The notes: generated by a model from the sequence alone, not told the origin. DNA of 32,482 bases from an uncultured Christensenella sp. (GCA_949878495.1 CATLAR010000007.1:1-32482), one strand, 5' to 3'; counted from the first letter of the stretch, positions 1 through 9,346 are shown. A program made the numbers and translations.

Positions 1-112
1 CGAATTTAGCCTTTGCCGTTTCGAGAACGAGCTTGGTTGCTTCGCCAAGGTCGTAAGATTTGGAACGGTCGTAGAGTTTAATGCTCTCTGCGTATTTCTT
101 TGCAAGTTTCAT
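1..112 (-). CDS. rplA: 50S ribosomal protein L1, 5' end only (truncated by window edge)
   Basis: Reverse-strand translation MKLAKKYAESIKLYDRSKSYDLGEATKLVLETAKAKF; L1 N-terminus directly downstream of rplK. Confidence 0.85.
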   Translation of the reverse strand, partial: MKLAKKYAESIKLYDRSKSYDLGEATKLVLETAKAKF

Positions 113-126
113 CGTACGTCCCCTCC

Positions 127-552
127 TTACTCTTCTACCGTAACGCCCATAGAGCGCGCCGTGCCTTTAACCATACTTTTAGCCGCTTCGATATCGCTGC
201 AGTTGAGGTCGGGCATCTTGGTCTTTGCAATTTCTTCTACCTGAGCCTTGGTGAGCTTGCCGACCTTATCTCTGTTGGGGCGTGCGCTCGCCGTTTCCAG
301 ACCCAGCGCTTTTTTGATAAGTACGGGGGTAGGGGGCGTTTTAAGCTCGAAGGTGAAACTTCTGTCCTGATAAATGGTAACTACGCAGGGAATGATAAGT
401 CCCGCCTGAGCCGCGGTCTTAGCGTTGAATTCCTTGGTGAAACCGGGAATGTTGATACCGTGGGGACCTAACGTGGAACCTACGGGGGGAGCGGGCGTTG
501 CTTTACCCGCGGGGAGCTGCAATTTAACTACTGCCGTAATTTTCTTTGCCAT
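127..552 (-). CDS. rplK: 50S ribosomal protein L11
   Basis: [46 protein letters not shown] is classic L11. Confidence 0.98.
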   Translation of the reverse strand: MAKKITAVVKLQLPAGKATPAPPVGSTLGPHGINIPGFTKEFNAKTAAQAGLIIPCVVTIYQDRSFTFELKTPPTPVLIKKALGLETASARPNRDKVGKLTKAQVEEIAKTKMPDLNCSDIEAAKSMVKGTARSMGVTVEE

Positions 553-641
553 TTTTTATATATCTCCTTAGTGGTTAAAACGAATATACCCTGAAATATT
601 TGATACATTCTCCCACTGGTTTAACAAAATATGTTATATCC

Positions 642-760
642 CTTGGCTTAGAAGCAAGCAAGACAAGGAGCGGTTGATTTTTCCGACAGGAGCTTACTTA
701 TTCGTAAGTGACTGAGGAAAAATCGACTGCGACGAAGTATTGCGCCGCTTATAAGTCAAG
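642..760. repeat. Long imperfect inverted repeat (about 119 nt) between nusG and rplK
   Basis: Left half CTTGGCTTAGAAGC...GGTTGATTTTTCC...CTTACTTATTCG pairs with right half CGTAAGTGACTGAGGAAAAATCGACTGC...GCTTATAAGTCAAG. Confidence 0.7.
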
Positions 761-763
761 AAC

Positions 764-1306
764 TTACTCTTCGATTTTTCTTATCTGAATATACTCTACC
801 TCAACGTCGGTATTCCTGCCGAACATCTGAATGTTTACTTTGGCTTTCTGCGCCGCGTCGTTAAGCTCGGTAATAGTGCCTTCGAAGCCTTCCAGAGGTC
901 CCGCGTCCACGCCGATTTTATCACCGACTTTGAAGTCCGCGTCAACGACGACTTCTTCAAGGCGCATTTTGCGAATTTCCGCTTCCTTCATAGGAATGGG
1001 TCTGCCCTGAGGACCGACGAAGCCCGTCACGCCGCGGGTGTTGGTTACCCAATACCAAAGCTGGTTGGAATATATCATTTTAATGAACACGTAGCTGGGC
1101 AACAGCTTGCGTTCAACGATTTTGCGCTTGCCGTTCTTCTCTTCGATAGTCTGTTCCATAGGAATCTTGATATCGAAGATCATATTCTGCAGATTGTTGT
1201 TTTCGATAAGACGGAACAAGCTGTCCCTGACCATCGACTCGTAACCGGAGTAGGTGTGCAGAATATACCAGCAGGGGTTTTCAGTATCCGCTACCATCGT
1301 CGCCAT
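764..1306 (-). CDS. nusG: Transcription termination/antitermination protein NusG
   Basis: WYILHTYSGYE...LPSYVFIKM...VTNTRGVTGFVGPQGRP...KVGDKIGVDAGPLEGFEGTI (NGN and KOW domains). Confidence 0.97.
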   Translation of the reverse strand: MATMVADTENPCWYILHTYSGYESMVRDSLFRLIENNNLQNMIFDIKIPMEQTIEEKNGKRKIVERKLLPSYVFIKMIYSNQLWYWVTNTRGVTGFVGPQGRPIPMKEAEIRKMRLEEVVVDADFKVGDKIGVDAGPLEGFEGTITELNDAAQKAKVNIQMFGRNTDVEVEYIQIRKIEE

Positions 1307-1309
1307 AAT

Positions 1310-1543
1310 TTACGCCCCAATACCCGTTATTAAATCCAGCAAAGCCTGCAAACCGACGTTAATGCCCGTGATTATAAGCGTGAAAGTCACGACCACAACC
1401 AAAACGACGCACGTTCCCCTGACTACTTTGGGAAAAGTCGGCCAGGTTACTCTTTTCAGTTCCGAAAAGGTATCCTTTAATTTTTTGCCCATTCTTACGA
1501 AAATGTTGGGCTTGTTTGCGTTTTTATCAGCCTGTTTAGCCAT
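1310..1543 (-). CDS. secE: Preprotein translocase subunit SecE
   Basis: Short single-TM protein with FSELKRVTWPTFPKVVRGTCVVLVVVV, immediately upstream of nusG. Confidence 0.93.
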   Translation of the reverse strand: MAKQADKNANKPNIFVRMGKKLKDTFSELKRVTWPTFPKVVRGTCVVLVVVVTFTLIITGINVGLQALLDLITGIGA

Positions 1544-1735
1544 AAATTAACCTCTTACGCCATAATAATCGCACAACCGAAACTTCTTAATAATCAACTG
1601 CGCAAGCAAAACCGCGTTTTTGCGCCAGCGCACCCGATTTGTAGCTTCGCTACCTCGGCGGAGTGAATGCGCGCGTTTATTACGTGTGAGCCCTGAGGCA
1701 ACGCGCGCAGAGAGGCAGAGCCTCTTAAAATCACG

Positions 1736-1769
1736 AAATATTGATTTCGCAGAATAGAAATCAATATTT
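1736..1769. terminator. Hairpin after rpmG (possible terminator/attenuator, no strong U-tract)
   Basis: Perfect 13-bp arms AAATATTGATTTC / GAAATCAATATTT, 8-nt loop. Confidence 0.5.
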
Positions 1770-1781
1770 GTGAACTTGCTT

Positions 1782-1943
1782 TTACTTGCTTTCTTTGTGT
1801 TCCGTGTGCTTTTTGCAGAAAGGACAGTACTTAGACATCGTAAGCCTGTCGGGATCGTTGCGCTTATTTTTATAACTGTCGTAATTGCGACGCTTGCACT
1901 CGGTGCATTCAAAGGTTATTTTGGTCCTGACTTGTGCTTTCAT
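1782..1943 (-). CDS. rpmG: 50S ribosomal protein L33
   Basis: Below the ORF-track length cutoff; translation [53 protein letters not shown] with two CxxC pairs. Confidence 0.95.
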   Translation of the reverse strand: MKAQVRTKITFECTECKRRNYDSYKNKRNDPDRLTMSKYCPFCKKHTEHKESK

Positions 1944-2078
1944 CTTAGGAAAACTCCATACAAAAAAATTACACCCCCATTCGAGTGCTTTTTGAGTTTA
2001 ACACACTCTTAGGGGGCTTGTCAACACATTTTCAAAGTTTTCGCAAAATTTTGTGCCCGTTAAGGGCGGTTTAACCCG

Positions 2079-2861
2079 TTATTTCTTTGCGGTATCCCGC
2101 ACGAACACGCGAGAAACGGTCTTGGTTTTGTACTTTTTCAGACTCTTTATGTACGAAAAATATATCCCGAGCAGTCTTTCGCCGAGATAGCCCGACACCC
2201 TGCCCTGTTCGGGGGTATAGCCCGAGCAGTCCACGCTTTCGTCAAATTTCGCCAAAATATCGAACAGCCAAGCCGAGTAGTCCAGAAACAGCTCCTTTTT
2301 CATAACGAACATATTGCAGGTATAGCTGAACGGACTGCGCAGGTATCTTTTCGCCGTCTTGTACATTTGCGGATAGTCGCGCTTTATCACTTCAAGGCAG
2401 AAATCAAGGTCCTTAACAAAACCCGTAGGCGCGATTTTATACATAAAGCGGTTACTTATCAATATGAAATGCGCTTTCGGCATTATCATATCGTATTTTT
2501 CGACTACGCTTTTAACCGTTTTTTCGTCAAGCCCGTAATTTTTCACGAACTTCCCGCCGATATTCTTAGTAGTATACGCCACGAGCGCGCCGCGCTTTTT
2601 GGAAAACGACAGATATCTGCGGTAATGCATAAACCCGTAATAGTCTGCGTCGACGTGCTTATAAACGTAATACTGCGCGGTAAGCTCGCAATACTTTCTG
2701 TTCAGGCGCGAGATATTGTCCTCCGCGCCGTCGTCGTAATACGCCATTCCGTCCAGCCGCGTCTTAGCCAGCGCCGCGCCGACCTGAACGGGCTTTATAA
2801 CGCCGTTTTCCACCGCCGATACGGGTTTGTGGCAGGAAATAAATATCTTTACGTCACTCAT
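2079..2861 (-). CDS. DUF4422 domain-containing protein (putative glycosyltransferase)
   Basis: MSDVKIFISCHKP...YYDDGAEDNISRLNRKYCELTAQYYVYKHVDADYYGFMHYRRYLSF; start taken as internal ATG at 2861 rather than the longer ORF. Confidence 0.8.
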   Translation of the reverse strand: MSDVKIFISCHKPVSAVENGVIKPVQVGAALAKTRLDGMAYYDDGAEDNISRLNRKYCELTAQYYVYKHVDADYYGFMHYRRYLSFSKKRGALVAYTTKNIGGKFVKNYGLDEKTVKSVVEKYDMIMPKAHFILISNRFMYKIAPTGFVKDLDFCLEVIKRDYPQMYKTAKRYLRSPFSYTCNMFVMKKELFLDYSAWLFDILAKFDESVDCSGYTPEQGRVSGYLGERLLGIYFSYIKSLKKYKTKTVSRVFVRDTAKK

Positions 2862-4110
2862 CGTTATCCCCCTCGCTCTCTTCACCGTACGAGTTCCCGT
2901 CCGACAGAGCATTTGTCGAAGGCTCGTTTTCGCCCTGCGTAACGGCGGTTGCCGCCTTTTTTTCCTTTGTTCTGCGGATAATGCCGCGGGTCAGATCCCA
3001 CGCGTTCATTCCCAGCCCCAGAACGACGTACACGTAGTACGAGAAAAACCTGCAAATAATCGCCACCCAGAACATAGCGTCGCCGCTGATACTTGCAAAC
3101 GCGAGCATAAACACCGTTTCAAGCGCGCCCGAGTTGCCCGGCGTGGGTATATACACTACGGCGTACGTTGCGAAAATCGACAGCGCCATTATCGTGAAAA
3201 ACGCGTTGTCCATCTGCGCGACCGAGCCGCCGCACAGCGCCGACATTACGAAAAACGGAATTATATTCAAAAGTACGGGTTCTACGAGGCAAAGTCCCAG
3301 AAGCTCGAAAAACTTAGCGGGGTGTTTGAATATGAACTGCGAGCAAACGGCGAAATTGTCGATACCCTCGTACGCCTTTTCGCGCCTTTCGTCAAGGTTC
3401 TTTATAATATGCATTTTGTGCAGAAGCACTAGCCCGAGGTTTATAAGCCATTTCAATACGTTGGGGCAGAAAATAATAAGCGTGACGAACACGGGCGCGC
3501 AGGCGTTGATGCCGAAGCCCACCCAACCGCCGATATACACCGTGTTGCGGATAGCCTCTTTTTCGATTACGGCAAGGGTATAGCCCCAGACGCCCATTAC
3601 GATTGCGCCGACTATCGCCGCGGCGAACATCTGAACGGCGTATTTGAGCATTACCACGGACGAACTTTTGCTGCCCGATACGCCCTGTTTGAGCATGTAG
3701 AGTATCTGCATAGGCTGTCCTCCCGTAGAAGTCGGGGTTATAGATTCGTAGTATTTGCCCGTCAGCCCGAGCTTGGCGTCGCGTAACAGCCCTATTTTAC
3801 AGCCGAAAGTACGGTTTAAAAGAGTGTATTTAAGAACGTCGCAAACCATAATCACGGCAAGCAGTCCGAACGCGGCGAGCAGATACCAGCCGTTCATTCC
3901 CGCAACGAGGTCGCCGAGCGTGGACACGTTGCCGTCCTCCAGAAGCCCGCCCAACTGCCAGAGCGCGTAAATTACGCAGCCGAAAATCACAAGGGTGAGT
4001 ATAAGCCCGAGGATATTGTTCCTTTTGCGTTTTTTTACGTCTATGGTTTTTTCTTTTGCGAGAACGAGCCCGTCCCCGTTTTTGTTTTCCGCGCCGTTAT
4101 TTTCCGTCAT
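2854..4110 (-). CDS. Lysylphosphatidylglycerol synthase/flippase-like integral membrane protein (UPF0104/YbhN-type)
   Basis: Multi-TM protein with LGLTGKYYESITPTSTGGQPMQILYMLKQGVS...PTPGNSGALETVF motifs. Confidence 0.8.
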   Translation of the reverse strand: MTENNGAENKNGDGLVLAKEKTIDVKKRKRNNILGLILTLVIFGCVIYALWQLGGLLEDGNVSTLGDLVAGMNGWYLLAAFGLLAVIMVCDVLKYTLLNRTFGCKIGLLRDAKLGLTGKYYESITPTSTGGQPMQILYMLKQGVSGSKSSSVVMLKYAVQMFAAAIVGAIVMGVWGYTLAVIEKEAIRNTVYIGGWVGFGINACAPVFVTLIIFCPNVLKWLINLGLVLLHKMHIIKNLDERREKAYEGIDNFAVCSQFIFKHPAKFFELLGLCLVEPVLLNIIPFFVMSALCGGSVAQMDNAFFTIMALSIFATYAVVYIPTPGNSGALETVFMLAFASISGDAMFWVAIICRFFSYYVYVVLGLGMNAWDLTRGIIRRTKEKKAATAVTQGENEPSTNALSDGNSYGEESEGDNDE

Positions 4111-4220
4111 TTAATTACTCCGAGATAAATAATAGCACAAACCGCGCCGTTAGTAAAGTGTTTTACGCGAACTTTCAATCTGCCCCTCGGCTTCCTATTG
4201 AGGTCGAGCATTGATTTTTC

Positions 4221-4327
4221 ACTCCCCCTTGGCTTCCCCCGAGAGGGGAAGCTGTCCCGCGGGGACTGATGAGGTGAAATTTCAGAAACACCTCACCCCT
4301 ACCCCTCTCCTCTAAGGAGAGGGCAAG
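4221..4327. repeat. Intergenic GC-rich repeat, two units in opposite orientation
   Basis: CCCCTTGGCTTCCCCcgagaGGGGAAGCTGTC...ACTGATGAGGTG followed by CACCTCACCCCTACCCCTCTCCTctaaGGAGAGGGCAAG; related copies near 6876-7122 and 10376-10435. Confidence 0.7.
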
Positions 4328-4342
4328 TTTTACGCTGTTAAA

Positions 4343-4363
4343 AAACCGTATTTTTTACGGTTT
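4343..4363. terminator. Small A/T-flanked hairpin
   Basis: AAACCGTA tttttt... TACGGTTT with flanking A/T runs. Confidence 0.35.
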
Positions 4364-4414
4364 ATAAGTTTTTTTAAATTCAACGGTTTATAATACGATA
4401 AAAAAGGGGTTACT

Positions 4415-4696
4415 ATGGACGAGAATAAAAAAAGATGCGACGAATGCAGATATTTCTTTAAACACTACGTTTTGGACAACGGCAGGTACAGTCTTACCAC
4501 CTGCGGTCATTGCATTAACGATAACTTTACAAAAAGTCAAAGCGCTAAAATAATCGCGCGCGAACGCAAATGCGAATTCTGGGAGCCGCAGGAAATCAGA
4601 ATTGCAAAACAGCGGGAAAGCATAGACCGACTTTTACGGGCTATGGCAGAGAGGATAGAAAGCATTGCGGATATTTTACAGAAATACGAGAAATAA
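4415..4696 (+). CDS. Small Cys-rich hypothetical protein (possible zinc ribbon) with C-terminal helix
   Basis: MDENKKRCDECRYFFKHYV...TTCGHCINDN...ERKCEFW; GGGG-type RBS-like sequence upstream. Confidence 0.7.
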   Translation: MDENKKRCDECRYFFKHYVLDNGRYSLTTCGHCINDNFTKSQSAKIIARERKCEFWEPQEIRIAKQRESIDRLLRAMAERIESIADILQKYEK

Positions 4697-4765
4697 AAAA
4701 CTCCCGCGGGGGTTCGCGGTCCCTCGCGGAAGCATTTTGGGATTGTAAATAACAACACCGTGCGA

Positions 4766-5200
4766 TTAATTTAAGCCCTCGCCCGTGGTAAACGCGAACT
4801 GGTCTCTGTCCTCGGGGAAAATGGGTCCCGAAATTACGGGCAGGTTCAAAGGCGCGATATACGCGCTTGCGGTGAGGTTGGTAACAGCCGCGCGCAGATA
4901 GGGATAGACGAGCTTGGTAGCCTCGATAACGAATTTCCTCTCGTCCGCCGCGCCGTTAAGCTCCTCCACCTCGAACACGCCGACGAGCGACACGAGCACG
5001 TTAAAAGGTTTGGGGTCCTGCTCGGTGCTTTCGATTTTGACGGAAAGCGCGACGAAGTTAAGTTTATCGTTGCCGTTTACCTTTCTTACCTGACGGGAGA
5101 ACTGAGGCTTGATGTCGAGCTTGTCCTCGGGGTTGAGTTTGACTCTGTTGAGTTTGAAGGAAATTTCCTCCGCGGTAATGCCTTTGAAATCTATTTTCAT
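4766..5200 (-). CDS. SecB-like protein-export chaperone family protein
   Basis: Fold-wide pattern: FKGITAEEISFKLN...NVLVSLVGVFEVEE...ATKLVYPYLRAAVTNLTASAYIAPLNLPVI; AGGAGAAATTAACG RBS. Confidence 0.7.
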   Translation of the reverse strand: MKIDFKGITAEEISFKLNRVKLNPEDKLDIKPQFSRQVRKVNGNDKLNFVALSVKIESTEQDPKPFNVLVSLVGVFEVEELNGAADERKFVIEATKLVYPYLRAAVTNLTASAYIAPLNLPVISGPIFPEDRDQFAFTTGEGLN

Positions 5201-5293
5201 CGTTAATTTCTCCTTTTTCCGGCGGCGCTTTGCGCCCGCCGATATTTATTATATATTATCAACGGAAATTTGTCAAATTTTTCCTGTTTCATA

Positions 5294-5322
5294 TTGAAAA
5301 TTCGTAACAAACATTGTATAAT
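5294..5322 (+). promoter_or_regulatory. Sigma-A type promoter upstream of rng
   Basis: TTGAAA - 17 nt - TATAAT. Confidence 0.8.
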
Positions 5323-5384
5323 TATAACGCACGCGGGCGTTTGAACGCCGCGGAGCAGATTTCGGATACGGTATTTACCTTTTT

Positions 5385-6872
5385 ATGTCTAAGAAAACGC
5401 TTTATTTCGATTATAACTGCGGCTATTATATTTCCGTCGTGACGGAAAACGGCAAAGTAAACGAATTCAATTTCGAAAAAATCAACAAAGCCTGCGCAGT
5501 GGGCAATATCTATAAGGGCAGGGTGGAAAGCGTTCACCGCGGTATGCAGGCGGCGTTCGTTGATTGCGGGCTTGAACGCAACTGCTTTTTATCGCTCGCC
5601 GCCGACGAATGCCTGCCCGACGGCAAAGCGTACGACTGCACGCAGGAAACCAAACCCGAAATCAAGGTCGAAGAGGGCGACGAAATACTCGTACAGATAC
5701 AAAAACTGCCCGTAGGGAAAAAGGGCGCGAAAGTCACCGCCCGACCCTCGTTCGTAGGCAAATTCCTCATATATATGCCCGACAGTTCGTTTACGGGCGT
5801 TTCGCGCAAAATTGCCGACAAGGAACTGAGAAACAACCTTGTTTATTCGGCGGCGCGGATAAAGAGCGACGGCGACGGAATAGTGTTCAGAGCCGCCGCG
5901 CCGTACGCAAAGCGCGAAATGTTAAAAGGTGAATTTGCGTATCTGAAAAACCTTTACGGCGGCATTAAAAAGTCCTTTGAAACCGCCGCCAAGGGCGACC
6001 TTTTGTACACCGACGCCGAACTGCCCGTGCGCGTAATGCGCGACACGCTTTCGACGGATATAGACGGCATAGTCGCAGGCTCGGCAAGAGTCAAAGAGCT
6101 GTTGGAAAAATTTATAAACCTTTACCCGCTGCAAAACAGAAAACCCGTGTATTTGCACGATACGGGGCGGGATATGCTTGAAGAACTTGGCATTGCCAGG
6201 CAGCTTTTGAGCATTACTTCGCCGCGCGTGGATATTGACAACGGCGCGTATCTGATAATCGAAAGAACAGAGGCGCTGACCGTAGTGGACGTGAACACGG
6301 GCAAGTTCACGGGCGACTATAACCTTGAACAGACCGTCTACCAGACGAACATTGCGGCGGCGCGGGAAATAGCGCGGCAGGTGCGGCTGAGGAATATCGG
6401 CGGCATAGTCGTGGTTGACTTCATAGATATGCAGAACGCGGCGCACAACAAGGCGCTCGTGGAGGAGCTTGAACGCGCGCTGAAAACAGACAAGTCGAAG
6501 TGTACCGTTGCGGCTATGTCGAAGTTCGGGCTTGTGGAGTTCACAAGAAAGCGGTCGGGGAACAACCCGCTTGCAAGGCTGACGAAACCGTGCAAGTATT
6601 GCGGGGCGGCGGGAACCGCGCTGACCGAAGAATATATATTATTGGGAATGCGCGCAAAACTGATGGGAATGCGCGTAGACGGCGTAAAGCGGGTGCGCGC
6701 GGATATGAACGCCGACGTTTTTTCGCAAATGCTGGGCTGGGAAGAGCTTAAAAACGAACTGCGCGGGCTGGGAATAGAGATTTACGCGGTGCCGCACAAG
6801 ACCTATCACGAGAACGTTATCAAGTACAAAACCGACCTTTTCGACGTTCCCGACGACGCGGTAAAAATTTAG
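5385..6872 (+). CDS. rng: Ribonuclease G/E family protein
   Basis: GNIYKGRVESVHRGMQAAFVDCGLERNCFL (S1), TVVDVNTGKFTG...EIARQVRLRNIGGIVVVDFIDM, CKYCG zinc link. Confidence 0.95.
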   Translation: MSKKTLYFDYNCGYYISVVTENGKVNEFNFEKINKACAVGNIYKGRVESVHRGMQAAFVDCGLERNCFLSLAADECLPDGKAYDCTQETKPEIKVEEGDEILVQIQKLPVGKKGAKVTARPSFVGKFLIYMPDSSFTGVSRKIADKELRNNLVYSAARIKSDGDGIVFRAAAPYAKREMLKGEFAYLKNLYGGIKKSFETAAKGDLLYTDAELPVRVMRDTLSTDIDGIVAGSARVKELLEKFINLYPLQNRKPVYLHDTGRDMLEELGIARQLLSITSPRVDIDNGAYLIIERTEALTVVDVNTGKFTGDYNLEQTVYQTNIAAAREIARQVRLRNIGGIVVVDFIDMQNAAHNKALVEELERALKTDKSKCTVAAMSKFGLVEFTRKRSGNNPLARLTKPCKYCGAAGTALTEEYILLGMRAKLMGMRVDGVKRVRADMNADVFSQMLGWEELKNELRGLGIEIYAVPHKTYHENVIKYKTDLFDVPDDAVKI

Positions 6873-6875
6873 AAA

Positions 6876-7122
6876 AATCCCTCATCCGTCCGCTGGCGCG
6901 TCCACCTTCCCTCAATCACACCTCCCCCGTCCCGACCTTGCGGTCGGTCTACCCTCCCCTTCAAGAGGAGGGCAAGTTGTTTTGTCGCACCGCAAGCGGT
7001 TGCGCCCCCTTGGCTTCCCCTTACGCGAGCGTAGCGACGCTCTGCACACCTTATTATAATAGGTTTCAGATTATATTGTGCAAAGGGGAAGCTGTCTGCA
7101 AAGCAGACTGATGAGGTGAAAA
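6876..7122. repeat. Second copy of the intergenic repeat pair, one unit interrupted in its loop
   Basis: CCCTCATCCGTCCGCTGG...CCCTCCCCTTCAAGAGGAGGGCAAG, then CCCCTTGGCTTCCCCTT [about 60 nt] AAGGGGAAGCTGTCTGCAAAGCAGACTGATGAGGTG. Confidence 0.7.
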
Positions 7123-7127
7123 ACGTA

Positions 7128-7163
7128 AAAAATCGCGGTGCTTAAATAAGCTCCGCGATTTTT
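7128..7163 (-). terminator. Rho-independent terminator of upp
   Basis: AAAAATCGCGG tGCTTAaaTAAGCt CCGCGATTTTT. Confidence 0.8.
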
Positions 7164-7172
7164 ATATACCTA

Positions 7173-7811
7173 TTATTTCGTACCGAAAAGTCTGTCGCCC
7201 GCGTCGCCCAGCCCCGGCAGAATGTAGCCGTTTTCGTTGAGCTGTCTGTCAAGCGTGGATACGTAGACGGGAATATCGGGGTGCGCCTTTGCAACCTTTT
7301 CAACGCCCTCGGGCGCGCCGATTATCGCCATAAACTTGATATTCCTGCACCCGCGCTTTTTGAGCGCGTCGAGCGCGTCGCAAGCCGAGCCGCCCGTAGC
7401 AAGCATAGGATCTACGAGGAACACAGTCTTGTTCTCGATGCCGTCGGGCAGTTTGCAGTAATATTCCTGAGGTTCGAGCGTTTCCTCGTCGCGGTACATG
7501 CCTATGTGCCCCACACGCGCGGTAGGGAATACTTTGTGAACGCCGTTCACCATACCCAGACCCGCGCGGAGAATGGGCACGATTGCCACGCTTTCTTCGG
7601 GGACTTTGTACTGCGTGGTGACTTCCAGCGGCGTTTCGACCTGAACGGGCACGAGCTTTACGTCGCGCATACTCTCGTAGGTCATCATAGTGGTTATTTC
7701 CTCGATAAGCTCGCGGAATTCTTTCATACCCGTCCTTTTGTCGCGGAGTATGGCTACTTTGTGTTTGATTAGCGGATGGTCGAATACGAATACGTTCTTA
7801 TAGTCTTTCAT
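7173..7811 (-). CDS. upp: Uracil phosphoribosyltransferase
   Basis: [31 protein letters not shown]...[16 protein letters not shown]. Confidence 0.97.
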   Translation of the reverse strand: MKDYKNVFVFDHPLIKHKVAILRDKRTGMKEFRELIEEITTMMTYESMRDVKLVPVQVETPLEVTTQYKVPEESVAIVPILRAGLGMVNGVHKVFPTARVGHIGMYRDEETLEPQEYYCKLPDGIENKTVFLVDPMLATGGSACDALDALKKRGCRNIKFMAIIGAPEGVEKVAKAHPDIPVYVSTLDRQLNENGYILPGLGDAGDRLFGTK

Positions 7812-9256
7812 TGCTCTTCCTCCACGATTGCGCTGCTTTCTTCCTCTTCCACACCCGAGCCTTCGATAGTCAGCTGTTCGTCTTTGCCGCCGCGCTTTTT
7901 AATATTTACGAGGAGGTTGCAAAGTATGCCGAGAATGAGCGCGCACGCGACTTCGGTTACTACGACGGGTCCGAAATTGAGGGTCATACCGCCTACGCCC
8001 GCTATGAGGATAACCGAAACGACGAAGAGGTTCTTGTTTTCGTTGAGGTCTACTTTCTGTACCATTTTAAGACCCGAAACGGCGATAAATCCGTAAAGCG
8101 CCACGCACACGCCGCCCATTACGCATTTGGGAATGGTTGCAAGGAAGGTGACGAAAGGAGCAATGAACGAGAATACGATAGCAAGGCACGCGGTGACGAG
8201 AATGGTCACTACCGAAGCGTTGCCCGAAATAGCCACGCAACCCACGGACTCGCCGTAAGTCGTGTTGGGGCAACCGCCGAACAGCGCGCCCGCCATAGAG
8301 CCTATACCGTCGCCGAGAAGCGTTCTCGACAGACCGGGGTCCTGCAAAAGGTCTTGTCCGATTATAGAGGATATGTTCTTGTGGTCGGCAATATGCTCGG
8401 CGAAAACAACGAACGCGACGGGGATATACGCCACGGCGATAGTGCCGATATACGCACCCACGGAGCCTACGCTGCCCGCGCCCCACTCGCCTTTAAACAG
8501 AGCGAGGAAAGCGAAGTCGGGATACCACTGCATGTTTTTGAACTGCGAGAAGTCGATCACGCGGAGAACTTCCGCGCCTTCGATATAGCTGAAACCCGTG
8601 AATATCGCCGCAAGCGCGTAGCCCGCAAGGATACCGATTACGAAGGGTATCATTTTCATAAGTTTTTTGCCGTAAACCGAGCAGACGATAGTGACCGCGA
8701 GGGTTACGAGTCCGCACGTAAGCGCGATATAGGGCGAGCAGACCATTTGGCTGACCTTTTCGCCCGCGTCGTTTACGCTTTCCGTGAACACGCTGCCCGA
8801 CATTAAATCGCCGATGGCGTTGCCCGCAAGCGAAAGTCCGATGATTGCGACGGTGGGTCCGATTACGACGGCGGGCATTATTTTGTTTACCCATTTAACG
8901 CCGGCGAACTTGACGACTACGGCGATAATCACATAGACAAGTCCCGCGAACGCCGCGCCGATTATAAGCCCGAGATAGCCCAGCGAAGCCGACACGCCGC
9001 CCGCGAACGCCGCGCCCATCGAGCCGAGAAACGCGAACGAGCTGCCGAGGAACACGGGGCTTTTGAACTTGGTGAACAGCAGATAAACGAGAGTGCCCAC
9101 GCCCGCGCCGAAAAGCGCCGCCGAGGGGGACATTCCGTTGCCGATTATCATAGGCACCGCTATGGTAGCCGCGAGAATGGCGAGCAACTGTTGCAGGGCG
9201 AACAGAATAAGCTGGGGCAGCTTGGGTCTGTCTTTAACGCCGTAAATCATTTGCAT
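7808..9256 (-). CDS. uraA: Uracil permease / nucleobase:cation symporter-2 family
   Basis: [39 protein letters not shown]...; start at 9256 supported by AAGGAGA RBS, ORF track start is too long; 4-nt overlap with upp. Confidence 0.93.
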   Translation of the reverse strand: MQMIYGVKDRPKLPQLILFALQQLLAILAATIAVPMIIGNGMSPSAALFGAGVGTLVYLLFTKFKSPVFLGSSFAFLGSMGAAFAGGVSASLGYLGLIIGAAFAGLVYVIIAVVVKFAGVKWVNKIMPAVVIGPTVAIIGLSLAGNAIGDLMSGSVFTESVNDAGEKVSQMVCSPYIALTCGLVTLAVTIVCSVYGKKLMKMIPFVIGILAGYALAAIFTGFSYIEGAEVLRVIDFSQFKNMQWYPDFAFLALFKGEWGAGSVGSVGAYIGTIAVAYIPVAFVVFAEHIADHKNISSIIGQDLLQDPGLSRTLLGDGIGSMAGALFGGCPNTTYGESVGCVAISGNASVVTILVTACLAIVFSFIAPFVTFLATIPKCVMGGVCVALYGFIAVSGLKMVQKVDLNENKNLFVVSVILIAGVGGMTLNFGPVVVTEVACALILGILCNLLVNIKKRGGKDEQLTIEGSGVEEEESSAIVEEEQ

Positions 9257-9301
9257 TTTTATATTCTCCTTAGTGTTTTGCGCGTACGCGCTATCTCTGT
9301 A

Positions 9302-9330
9302 ATTATAACACCGCACGAAACAAAAATCAA
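9302..9330 (-). promoter_or_regulatory. Sigma-A type promoter of the uraA-upp operon
   Basis: Minus strand TTGATT - 17 nt - TATAAT. Confidence 0.75.
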
Positions 9331-9346
9331 GATAAAAACGAAGATT

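Noticed and set aside
1550-1780. Possible tRNA between secE and rpmG
   Set aside because: No cloverleaf, T-arm motif or CCA end recognisable on either strand.
2367-3432. Plus-strand ORFs of 191 and 201 aa opposite DUF4422 and flippase genes
   Set aside because: Shadow ORFs overlapping two supported minus-strand genes, no family signal, no RBS.
5922-6446. 174-aa minus-strand ORF opposite RNase G/E
   Set aside because: Antisense shadow ORF; RNase G/E motifs on the plus strand explain the region.
7811-8806. 331-aa plus-strand ORF opposite the uracil permease
   Set aside because: Antisense shadow of a well-supported permease gene; composition (H/R/E/Y-rich) not protein-like for any family.
9280-9291. 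GCGCGTACGCGC 12-bp palindrome in the uraA leader
   Set aside because: Real palindrome but short and with no partner copy or obvious PyrR-type terminator/antiterminator nearby; not enough to claim regulation.
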